Source: Neorhizobium galegae | Lineage (GTDB): Bacteria; Pseudomonadota; Alphaproteobacteria; Rhizobiales; Rhizobiaceae | DNA: 64,000 bases | Direction: 5' to 3' | Assembly: GCF_017877135.1 (NCBI RefSeq) | Contig: NZ_JAGIPH010000005.1 | Coordinates: 310,001 to 374,000, forward strand | Part shown: positions 56,669-64,000 of the stretch, in pieces | Position numbering within the stretch: the stretch's first letter is position 1 | Layout: the number at the start of each line of letters is the position of its first letter | The notes under the pieces: model-generated | What the model was told of the DNA's origin: nothing | Databases searched by the model: none | The model's input: only the letters and a program-made list of their open reading frames with translations | Program-made: the position numbers and the translations under genes

Positions 56669-57463
56669 ATGACGATTGCAAGAGCCCTGCAGCAGCTGGA
56701 AAGCCGGCTTCCGGCGTTTGAACCGGGCCATGTCTGGCTTGCCGGCGCCGGCCCCGGCGATCCGCGATTCCTGACGCTCGAGGTGATCGACGCGCTCTCC
56801 AAGGCCGAGGTGATCGTACATGACGCCCTCGTGTCCGATGCGGTTTTGTCCTTCGCCGATGGGGCCGAGGTGATCTATGCCGGAAAGCGCGGGGGAAAAC
56901 CGTCGACCGCACAGGAGGATATCACGCTCTCGCTGATCCGGCTCGCCCGCGAAGGAAAGCGGGTTCTGCGGCTGAAGGGTGGCGATCCATTCATCTTCGG
57001 GCGCGGCGGCGAAGAGGCGGAGGCGCTGGTGAAGGCCGGCATAGCCTGCCGCATCCTGCCCGGCATGACGTCGGCGCTGGCAGGCCTTGCCCTTTCCCGC
57101 ATTCCCGCCACCATGCGCGGCATCAGCCGGGCCATCACGCTTGTCACCGGCCATGCGGCGGGCGAGGACGGCGATCTCGACTGGGCAGCGCTTGCCCGCA
57201 CCGGCGAGCCGCTCGTCGTCTACATGGGCCTCAAAAATCTTGGCATCATCAGCCGCCTGCTGATCGAGGGTGGCCGGGCACCGGAAACGCCGGCCGCCGT
57301 CATCATGTCGGCAACGACCGGCGAGGAACGCCTGCTGACGGCAGCACTGTCGACGATTGCCGAAGAGGCGGTGGCCCAAGGATTTGCAGCCCCTGCATTG
57401 ATCGTCGTCGGGCAGATCGTCACCATGCGCGACCTGCTGACCCTTAAAGGGAAGACACCATGA
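56669..57463 (+). CDS. cobA: Uroporphyrinogen-III C-methyltransferase
   Basis: This 264-residue SUMT methylates uroporphyrinogen III at C-2 and C-7 to precorrin-2, the entry point of the pathway. The motifs are LAGAGPGDPRFLTL (SAM-binding), VHDALVS, YAGKRGGKP, RLKGGDPFIFGRGGEEAE and PGMTSALAG. AAAAGG lies 8 nt upstream of the ATG. There is no fused siroheme domain. ATGA overlap with cobB. Confidence 0.97.
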   Translation: MTIARALQQLESRLPAFEPGHVWLAGAGPGDPRFLTLEVIDALSKAEVIVHDALVSDAVLSFADGAEVIYAGKRGGKPSTAQEDITLSLIRLAREGKRVLRLKGGDPFIFGRGGEEAEALVKAGIACRILPGMTSALAGLALSRIPATMRGISRAITLVTGHAAGEDGDLDWAALARTGEPLVVYMGLKNLGIISRLLIEGGRAPETPAAVIMSATTGEERLLTAALSTIAEEAVAQGFAAPALIVVGQIVTMRDLLTLKGKTP

Positions 57464-58776
57464 CCCGCGCGCTCATCATCGGCGCCCCGCGCTCCGGCTC
57501 CGGCAAGACAAGCGTCACCATCGGTTTGCTTCGGGCCTTTGCCCGGCGCGGTCTTCGCGTGCGTGGCGTCAAATCCGGGCCGGATTATATTGATCCCGGC
57601 TTCCATCAGGCCGCAACCGGGCTTTCCGGTCTCAACCTCGACAGTTGGGCGATGGAACCGGATCTCGTCGCTCATCTTCTCCAAGAAGCAGCCGAGGATA
57701 CCGACCTTCTGCTCATCGAGAGCGCCATGGGCCTGTTTGATGGCATTGCCGGCGGCGAGGGTCGCACCGGGGCGGCCGCCGATCTGTCGCGTCTTCTCGG
57801 CATTCCAGTGCTTCTGGTGCTCGATGTGTCCGGCCAGAGCCAGACGGCGGCCGCCGTTGCCGTCGGCTTCAAGCATTATGATCCGGCGGTGAAAATGGCG
57901 GGCGTGGTGCTGAACCGCGCCGGCAGCGAGAGGCACGTGCGGCTCTCGAAGACCGCCATCGAAGACAAGGGACTGCCCGTTGTCGGTGCGGTGATGCGGG
58001 ATGGCACGCTGTCGCTGCCGGAACGGCATCTCGGTCTCGTGCAGGCAAGCGAACACCCCGCCATCCAGCATCATATCGACCGGCTGGCGGATGTGATGGA
58101 GACCTCGCTCGATCTCGATGCGATCCTTGCACTGGCGGTGGAGATTGCCCCACCGTCAGGTTCGACATCTGCCCACCTGCCGCCGCCCGGCCAGCGCATC
58201 GCAATCGCCTCCGATGCCGCCTTTACCTTTCTCTATCCACATCTTGGCCGCCATTGGCAGGCGGCCGGTGCCGAACTTCTGCCATTCTCGCCGCTCGCAA
58301 ACGAGGGTCCGCACGGCGATGCCGATGCCTGCTGGCTGCCGGGCGGTTATCCCGAGCTTCATGCCGAAGCACTGTCTGCCGCTCCCCATTTCCGCGAGAC
58401 GCTCCGCCGCTTTGCCGAAAGCCGGCCCGTGCATGGCGAGTGCGGCGGCTACATGGTGCTCGGCGAAGAGCTGGAGACAGCAGACGGCAAGACCCACGCC
58501 ATGACCGGCCTGCTGTCGCATTCCACCAGCTTTGCCAAACGCAAGATGAACCTCGGTTACAGGCAGGCACGGCTTCTCACCGATGGTCCGCTGGGCGCAG
58601 CCGGCCAGGTGATCCGCGGCCATGAGTTTCATTATGCCAGCGTCATCGACAAAGGTGCGGATGAGGCCTTTGCCGAGATTGCCGATGGCACCGGCACGCC
58701 CATCGGTCTTTCAGGCGGCCGTCGCGGCTTTGTGACAGGCACCTTCTTCCACGCCATTGCCCGCACGACGCTGTAA
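57460..58776 (+). CDS. cobB: Hydrogenobyrinic acid a,c-diamide synthase (CobB)
   Basis: This 438-residue glutamine- and ATP-dependent amidase acts on side chains a and c. The N-terminal P-loop domain has IGAPRSGSGKTSVTIGLLRAF and KSGPDYIDPGFH; the C-terminal class-I glutaminase domain has the nucleophile Cys in HGECGGYMVLGEEL and a His in GHEFHYA. It is the last gene of the island and converges on pbpC 8 nt away. Confidence 0.97.
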   Translation: MTRALIIGAPRSGSGKTSVTIGLLRAFARRGLRVRGVKSGPDYIDPGFHQAATGLSGLNLDSWAMEPDLVAHLLQEAAEDTDLLLIESAMGLFDGIAGGEGRTGAAADLSRLLGIPVLLVLDVSGQSQTAAAVAVGFKHYDPAVKMAGVVLNRAGSERHVRLSKTAIEDKGLPVVGAVMRDGTLSLPERHLGLVQASEHPAIQHHIDRLADVMETSLDLDAILALAVEIAPPSGSTSAHLPPPGQRIAIASDAAFTFLYPHLGRHWQAAGAELLPFSPLANEGPHGDADACWLPGGYPELHAEALSAAPHFRETLRRFAESRPVHGECGGYMVLGEELETADGKTHAMTGLLSHSTSFAKRKMNLGYRQARLLTDGPLGAAGQVIRGHEFHYASVIDKGADEAFAEIADGTGTPIGLSGGRRGFVTGTFFHAIARTTL

Positions 58777-58784
58777 GAACACCC

Positions 58785-60872
58785 CTACTCGATGAAGACC
58801 CGGACGGTTGCCGCCCGTCCCATGGCGTCGATCACCGTCAGCGTCGAATAACCGGCGCCATCGGGCAGCCATTCGGAGGTGCGCTTGCGCGACAGTGCCT
58901 CCAGCGGGCGACCATTGGCAAGCCAGCGGAAGGGCGCCCGCCCGCCTTGCAGCTTCAGAACCAGCGGCGAGAGGGTCTGGCCGCCCTGGGCGCCGAGATC
59001 GACCCGCGCCCCTTCCGGGGGATAAACGATCTGCGGTGCCGGTTCGCGCGAAGTGGTTCTCGTGAGCCCGCTTGCGGTTATCGAAAGCCGGCGAAGGCCA
59101 AGCGGCAATTCGCTGAGCGCGATGCGCGTGGCACCCGGCGGCGGGATCGGATGAGGCGTGATCGCGACGCCTGACTTGGCAAACGCCTCGAACAGGATGG
59201 GGGCGGCCGTGCCATAACCGGTGATGCCGGGCACGGCACCATTGTCCGGCCGCCCCACCCAGACCCCCAGCACATACCGCCCGTCATACCCCACCGACCA
59301 GGCATCGCGGTAGCCGTAGCTGGTGCCGGTCTTGTAGGCGATCCCAAGCTTCCGGTTGCCCTGCGGCGGCAGGACGCCGGAGAGAATGTCGGTCACGTTC
59401 CACACCGCGATCGGATCAAGCAGCGGCTGGGCGATATCGCGCGCCGGCTGATCATGTATGCCATCGCCCAGATGCACCGGAGTGCCGTCATTGGCGAGGC
59501 CAGCATAAAGCTGCACCAGATCCTTCAGCGTCATGCCGACGCCGCCAAGGCCGATGGCAAGGCCGGGCGCTTCGCCAGCCGGCAGGATGGGGCGCACATC
59601 GGCGCGGCGAAACCGAACCATGAGCCGGCCTGGTCCGACAGCCTCCAGAAGCCTGACCGCCGGCACGTTGAGCGACAGTTGCAAGGCTTGGCGGATGCTG
59701 ACATCGCCCTGATAGCTCATGTCGAAATTGCGCGGACGGTAGCCGGCAAAATCGGAGGGGCGATCCTCGATGATGGTTTCCTGCGCCACCACGCCCTCTT
59801 CGAAGGCCAGGCCATAGATGAAGGGCTTCAGCGTCGAGCCCGGCGAGCGGATTGCCCGCGTCATGTCGATCCAGCCGGAGCGGGCGGCATCGAAGGCACC
59901 GGCAGAGCCGATTTCGGCGACGATCTCGCCCGTTGTCGAATCCGCCATCAGCATGGCAAGCGAGGCTTTGGGCGGCAGGTGGGCCGCTGCCGATGCAGCG
60001 ACCGTCTCTAGCCCCTGCTGGATCGGGAACCGAAGCGTGGTGGACAGGCGGGATGCGTCCGGTGCCTTGCGGCGCGCCGCTTCAGCCAGATGCGCGGCAA
60101 GTGCCGGAAGCGGGCGGCGGATACTTGGTACGGGAGACAGATCGGCGCGCGCGGCCTCGCCTTCCCCCACCACAACCGCCACCGTTTTGCGATCCAGGAC
60201 TTTTGCACGCGCGGTCTTGGCAACATCAGGGAAGCGATCGGGGCGACGCGCTTCCGGCGATTGCGGCAGCGCCACCAGAAGGGCTGCCTCGGCCACAGAC
60301 AACCGGCGCGGTTCCTTGCCGAAATAGGCAAGGCTTGCCGCTCTCACCCCCTCCAGATTGCCGCCATAGGGCGCAAGCGTCAGGTAGAGATCGAGGATCT
60401 GTGCCTTGGAAAGCCGCCGTTCGATCTGCACCGCGCGTGCCATCTGGCGCAGTTTCGCCGAAATCGACCGGCTGTCGCGCGGCTCGATCAGCCGGGCCAC
60501 CTGCATGGACAGCGTGGAGGCGCCCGAGACGATGCGGCCATGGGTGAGAAGCTGCACGGCCGCGCGGGCGAGCGCGTAAGGATCAATGCCGGAATGGGCA
60601 TAGAAACGCTGGTCCTCATAGGCGACCAGCATGCGCAGGAATTGCGGGTCGACATCGTTCGCTGTCGTCTTCAGCCGCCAGATCCCGTCGCCGGTCGCAA
60701 AGGCGCGCAGCAACTGGCCATCAACATCCAGCACTTCGGTCGAAACAAGCGTTGCGGCCTCAAGCGGTGGGGGAAATGCCCGGTCAGCGGCCACCAGAGC
60801 GAAAGCGGCACCGGTGGCAACAACCACCAGTGCCGCCCCGCCGGCCAAAGCCCATGTCCAACGCCGCTGCAT
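58785..60872 (-). CDS. pbpC: Penicillin-binding protein 1C
   Basis: This 695-residue periplasmic bifunctional enzyme has an N-terminal anchor (residues 7-30) and a GT51 transglycosylase domain (EDQRFYAHSGIDPYALARA, GASTLSMQVARL). The penicillin-binding transpeptidase has SxxK in RSPGSTLKP, SxN in SLNVPAV and KTG in YKTGTSYGYRDAW. The C-terminal BiPBP/PBP1C domain (about 600-695) is also present. It lies 6 nt downstream of the alpha-2-macroglobulin gene, the usual operon partner. Confidence 0.96.
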   Translation of the reverse strand: MQRRWTWALAGGAALVVVATGAAFALVAADRAFPPPLEAATLVSTEVLDVDGQLLRAFATGDGIWRLKTTANDVDPQFLRMLVAYEDQRFYAHSGIDPYALARAAVQLLTHGRIVSGASTLSMQVARLIEPRDSRSISAKLRQMARAVQIERRLSKAQILDLYLTLAPYGGNLEGVRAASLAYFGKEPRRLSVAEAALLVALPQSPEARRPDRFPDVAKTARAKVLDRKTVAVVVGEGEAARADLSPVPSIRRPLPALAAHLAEAARRKAPDASRLSTTLRFPIQQGLETVAASAAAHLPPKASLAMLMADSTTGEIVAEIGSAGAFDAARSGWIDMTRAIRSPGSTLKPFIYGLAFEEGVVAQETIIEDRPSDFAGYRPRNFDMSYQGDVSIRQALQLSLNVPAVRLLEAVGPGRLMVRFRRADVRPILPAGEAPGLAIGLGGVGMTLKDLVQLYAGLANDGTPVHLGDGIHDQPARDIAQPLLDPIAVWNVTDILSGVLPPQGNRKLGIAYKTGTSYGYRDAWSVGYDGRYVLGVWVGRPDNGAVPGITGYGTAAPILFEAFAKSGVAITPHPIPPPGATRIALSELPLGLRRLSITASGLTRTTSREPAPQIVYPPEGARVDLGAQGGQTLSPLVLKLQGGRAPFRWLANGRPLEALSRKRTSEWLPDGAGYSTLTVIDAMGRAATVRVFIE

Positions 60873-60878
60873 GTTCCC

Positions 60879-63800
60879 TTACCGTGCCGGCTCGACCGTC
60901 ATTCGCCCGGCCGCCGTGCGGGCAGAAAACTGCGGGCGATACATGTCTTCCACCACGGCGGCCGGATGATCATAGGTGCCGGGCGTGACGGCGCGCACCA
61001 CATAGGCGAGCGTGATCTCGCGGGCATCGCCCTGGGCACGATCAAAGGCGGCGACAAAACGGTCGTTGCGGAATTCCGTATGAGCCGGCTGGACCTCGCC
61101 GATCCACTCGAAATTCGTCAGCTGGGCGCTGTCAACAAGGCTTGGATTGTCGATCTCGAAGCCGGCCGGCAGAAGATCCTGGATGAGGATGCGCGACGGC
61201 CAGTCGTTCTCCTCGTTGACCGTCAGCACCACCACGTAACGCTGGTTCTGCTGGACGTCGCTGACGCTGACCTCTTCGCCGTCCAGCGTGTAATAGCTGC
61301 GGGCAATGGTAAAGCCCGCGCCGCCGGCGGCGGGCGGCTGGCGCGGTGAGGCAATCGTCGTCACCACGGCAGAGACAGGATCCGCAGAGCGGTTGGCGAG
61401 GACGACGGAGGCAGACAGAAGCGCCTCGCCGGTCAGGCGCGTACTGTAGCTGCCGGATTTCGCTTCTCCGTTGACTGCAAGTTTCAACCCGTCGTCGCCC
61501 TTTTGCCGGGCGCGTGCCGCAAGCAGCATCCAGGCCTGTTCCTGGGTGCTGACATATTTCTTGGTCCGCCATTCCTTGGCGACGATCTGCGACAGCTGGG
61601 GCACGATCGGCGGCACCGGTCGGCTTTCGGCGGCAAGCGCCAGCACGGCCGCACCATCGCGCAGCTGCGATCCATAATCGGAGCGCGACAGGCTGACCTT
61701 CGTCACCGATGCCTTCTCCGCCATCTGGAAAGCGGAGGCAAACACGGTTTTTGCCCGCTGCGCATCGCCATAAAGCGCAAGCGCCGACGCCAGATGCGCC
61801 TTCGACAAGGGCGTGGGGAAATCTCCGAGCATCGTATCGGCATAATAGCGCAGGTCGCTGATCGCCGCCTTGCGGTTGCGCGCAAGCACATAGAGCACGT
61901 AAGCGATCTCGCTGCCCTGGTCGCGGATATTGACGTCATAGGCGAGCGCGTTCTGCAGGTTGTCCAGCGCCTGCACGAGCGCCTTTTCCGGCACGTCAAA
62001 ACCCTGTTCGCGCGCGCGGGTAAGGAAATCGCTGACATAGGCATCCAGCCAGCGATCGCCGCCACCGGGACCCCAGAGACCAAAGCTTCCCGAGGACGAC
62101 TGGTAGGAGAGCACGCGGTAGATGGCGTCCTGCACCCGCTTCTTCACCGCCGCATCGTCACCCATGCCGTTCTGGCGGTTGAGTTCCGTCAGGTAAAGCA
62201 ACGGGATGGCGCGGCTCGTCGTCTGTTCCGCACAGCCATAGGGATAGCGGTCGAGCGCCATCAACAGGGCCGGCACATCGAATTCTGCCGAGCGCGTGAC
62301 ATTGAGTGCGACTGACGCGCCGGCAAGTTCGGCATCGGCCAGAAGATTGCCATCCACCGTCAGGCTCTGACCGGGCGCCAGCGCCAGAACCCGTCGCTCC
62401 GTCACCGGCAGAACGCCCGGGCGCACCGGAAGATCGAGCCCCTGCGTCAGCTTCGGCAATCCCTCCCCGTCAAGCGTCAGCGTCACCTTGCCGTCGCCCG
62501 GCTTTTCCCCCTTCACCTGCAACGTCACGGTCTGCTTGGCGCCGGCGTCCAGCCGCACCGCAGTTGCTGGCGTATCGATGCTGACCGCCTCATTGGACAT
62601 CACGGACAGGCGATAATTGCCGGCCGGCGCATCGGTATTGGCAATGTCGAGCCTGAGGTTTGCCGTGTCACCCGGCGCCAGGAAGCGCGGCAGGCTCGCC
62701 GTCACCACCAGAGGATCGCGGATGACCACGTCCTTCGTCCCGTGGCCAATGCCAGATTTCGTCCAGGCAACCGCCATGACGCGTGCCGTGCCATTGAACT
62801 GCGGAATGTCGAAGCTGACCTTCGCCTTGCCTTCAGCATCCAGCTTCACCGGGCCCGAGAAGAAGGCGACAAGCTTTTCCTTCGGCGGACTGCCCTGCAG
62901 CGCAACGCTACCACCATCGCCACCGGTTCTGAGACGCCCGGTGGCGCCCAGAGATCCGTCGATCAGGCGACCATAGAGATCGCGGATTTCCAGCCCCAGC
63001 TGCCGCTGGCCAAAATACCAAATATCCGGCGCCGGCGGCTCATAGCGGGTGAGGTTGAGAATGCCGACATCGACGGCGGCCACCGTCACATAGGCCTCTT
63101 CGGAGGCGCCGGCACCGGCAACCGCAATGTCGATATCGAGCGGCTGACGCGGCAGGGTCTTGTCCGGGCCTGAGAGCGTCACGGACAGATCGCGATCCTC
63201 CGGATCCACCGTCAGCCAGGTAATGCCGATGGCGCGCATCGGCATGCGGCTTTCCTGCGCATCGCCGGGCCGGTAAAGCGTTGCCGTCACATAAGCGCCC
63301 GCCCCCCAGGCGGCCGTGACCGGAATATCCACCTCACCACCGGTGTCGCCGATTTCGACATTCTGAACAGAAACGAGGTTTTCCGCGCCGCTGGTGATCA
63401 TCAGCTGGCCGGCATAGCGGCTGGAGACTTTCAGCTTTGCCGTCTCGCCCACCTTGTAGGACGCCTTGTCGAGAGCGATTTCCAGCGCATCCGGCGTCTC
63501 GCTGGAGCTTGCCGTCACGAACCAGCCGGCATTGAATTCGACGCTGCTGGCCGGCCCATCCGCCTCGGTGCTCTGGATTTCGAGGCGATAGCGCCCCCAT
63601 TCCACCGGCACCGCAACCTTGCCGCCATCGGCTGCGGCCACGTTTACCGTGCCGTTTGCCACGAGCTTGGTGCGGTTGACCGGCTCGTAACGCCAGGAGC
63701 TTCCCTCGCGATACCACTGATAATCCCGCTCGATGCGCACAAGCTTCCAGGCAAGGCCGCTGGCGGCCTTTTTCTGCCCGTCCTCACCGACCAGGATGAC

Positions 63801-64000
63801 ATTGAAATTGCCGACGGAATTTTCCGTAAGGTCGCCCGAAAATTCCGGCTTGATGCCGATGCGTGGGCCATCGGGGCGCACCGGAAGCGTCAGACGGCGC
63901 TCCACCGCCCGTCCGCCGCCTTCCTTGAGGCGCACGACGATCTCGGCATCGGTGAGCTGCGTCGTATAGGCAAGCTCGGTGAGGCCGGCATCAAAGCTCG
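60879..64000 (-). CDS. Bacterial alpha-2-macroglobulin (5' part outside window)
   Basis: The frame is open from the right edge to a stop at 60879, so about 1040 C-terminal residues are visible. Seen in order are a MG3/MG-type region (LTLPVRPDGPRIGIKPEF), the VAAVDVGILNLTRY segment of A2M, and the thioester motif PYGCAEQTTSR near position 62,230. A terpenoid-cyclase-like helical domain follows, and a C-terminal receptor-like domain. Homologues (YfhM) trap host or competitor proteases in the periplasm and pair with PBP1C for repair. The GTG at 63935 is internal, not the start. Confidence 0.93.
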   Translation of the reverse strand, partial: SFDAGLTELAYTTQLTDAEIVVRLKEGGGRAVERRLTLPVRPDGPRIGIKPEFSGDLTENSVGNFNVILVGEDGQKKAASGLAWKLVRIERDYQWYREGSSWRYEPVNRTKLVANGTVNVAAADGGKVAVPVEWGRYRLEIQSTEADGPASSVEFNAGWFVTASSSETPDALEIALDKASYKVGETAKLKVSSRYAGQLMITSGAENLVSVQNVEIGDTGGEVDIPVTAAWGAGAYVTATLYRPGDAQESRMPMRAIGITWLTVDPEDRDLSVTLSGPDKTLPRQPLDIDIAVAGAGASEEAYVTVAAVDVGILNLTRYEPPAPDIWYFGQRQLGLEIRDLYGRLIDGSLGATGRLRTGGDGGSVALQGSPPKEKLVAFFSGPVKLDAEGKAKVSFDIPQFNGTARVMAVAWTKSGIGHGTKDVVIRDPLVVTASLPRFLAPGDTANLRLDIANTDAPAGNYRLSVMSNEAVSIDTPATAVRLDAGAKQTVTLQVKGEKPGDGKVTLTLDGEGLPKLTQGLDLPVRPGVLPVTERRVLALAPGQSLTVDGNLLADAELAGASVALNVTRSAEFDVPALLMALDRYPYGCAEQTTSRAIPLLYLTELNRQNGMGDDAAVKKRVQDAIYRVLSYQSSSGSFGLWGPGGGDRWLDAYVSDFLTRAREQGFDVPEKALVQALDNLQNALAYDVNIRDQGSEIAYVLYVLARNRKAAISDLRYYADTMLGDFPTPLSKAHLASALALYGDAQRAKTVFASAFQMAEKASVTKVSLSRSDYGSQLRDGAAVLALAAESRPVPPIVPQLSQIVAKEWRTKKYVSTQEQAWMLLAARARQKGDDGLKLAVNGEAKSGSYSTRLTGEALLSASVVLANRSADPVSAVVTTIASPRQPPAAGGAGFTIARSYYTLDGEEVSVSDVQQNQRYVVVLTVNEENDWPSRILIQDLLPAGFEIDNPSLVDSAQLTNFEWIGEVQPAHTEFRNDRFVAAFDRAQGDAREITLAYVVRAVTPGTYDHPAAVVEDMYRPQFSARTAAGRMTVEPAR

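Noticed and set aside
56616..56912. N-terminal extension of cbiD to 56912
   Set aside because: It is Arg-rich and antisense to cobA. CbiD proteins start shortly before RRGWTTG.

Overview
This window looks like chromosome of an alphaproteobacterium of the Rhizobiaceae (Rhizobium/Agrobacterium-like). The evidence is the cyclic beta-1,2-glucan pair ndvA/ndvB, a rhizobial-type pyruvate carboxylase, the phaB-phaA/phaR polyhydroxybutyrate locus, a large aerobic cobalamin cluster and uniformly GC-rich codon use. I see no insertion sequence, prophage, integrase, CRISPR array, rRNA or tRNA. The window reads as core genome, and both ends cut through genes.

Left part (1-16.5 kb): a truncated Suv3-like helicase; three small envelope-type genes; phaB and phaA (minus) divergent from their regulator phaR; ribosomal protein L32; a GST; mtgA divergent from a farnesyl-diphosphate synthase; a LysE exporter; an OmpA-type lipoprotein; ispG; a DeoR regulator with an MFS transporter; and a three-gene cystine-type ABC importer.

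Middle (16.5-40 kb): pyruvate carboxylase and a LuxR-type regulator; ndvA (export) converging on the 2826-residue ndvB (synthesis); a 51-codon membrane-protein gene; then an FAD oxidoreductase, an EEP-fold phosphohydrolase, cardiolipin synthase, an omega-aminotransferase and an AbgB-like amidohydrolase.

Cobalamin island (39.5-58.8 kb): cobC<, cobD>, cobQ<, cobO<, a cobalamin riboswitch, then DUF1636-like>, cobW>, cobN>, cobG>, cobH>, cobI>, cobJ>, cobK<, cobL>, cobE>, cobM>, cbiD<, cobA>, cobB>. This is the oxygen-dependent, late-cobalt-insertion route: CobA, I, G, J, M, L, K, H and B run from uroporphyrinogen III towards hydrogenobyrinic acid diamide, CobN chelates cobalt, and CobO, Q, C and D do the later steps. 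No cobF is present and cbiD takes its place. CobS/CobT and the nucleotide-loop genes are not in the window. The cluster is very compact: co-directional genes overlap by 4 nt and each convergent strand switch overlaps in coding sequence.

Right end (58.8-64 kb): pbpC and the 3' part of an alpha-2-macroglobulin gene, a common bacterial envelope-defence pair.

I did not find a clearly new multi-gene system. The items most worth a second look are the DUF1636-like protein that leads the riboswitch operon, the 51-residue membrane protein with its palindromic terminator, the palindrome over the luxR start codon, the hairpins around the cystine importer genes, and the overlap architecture of the cob cluster.
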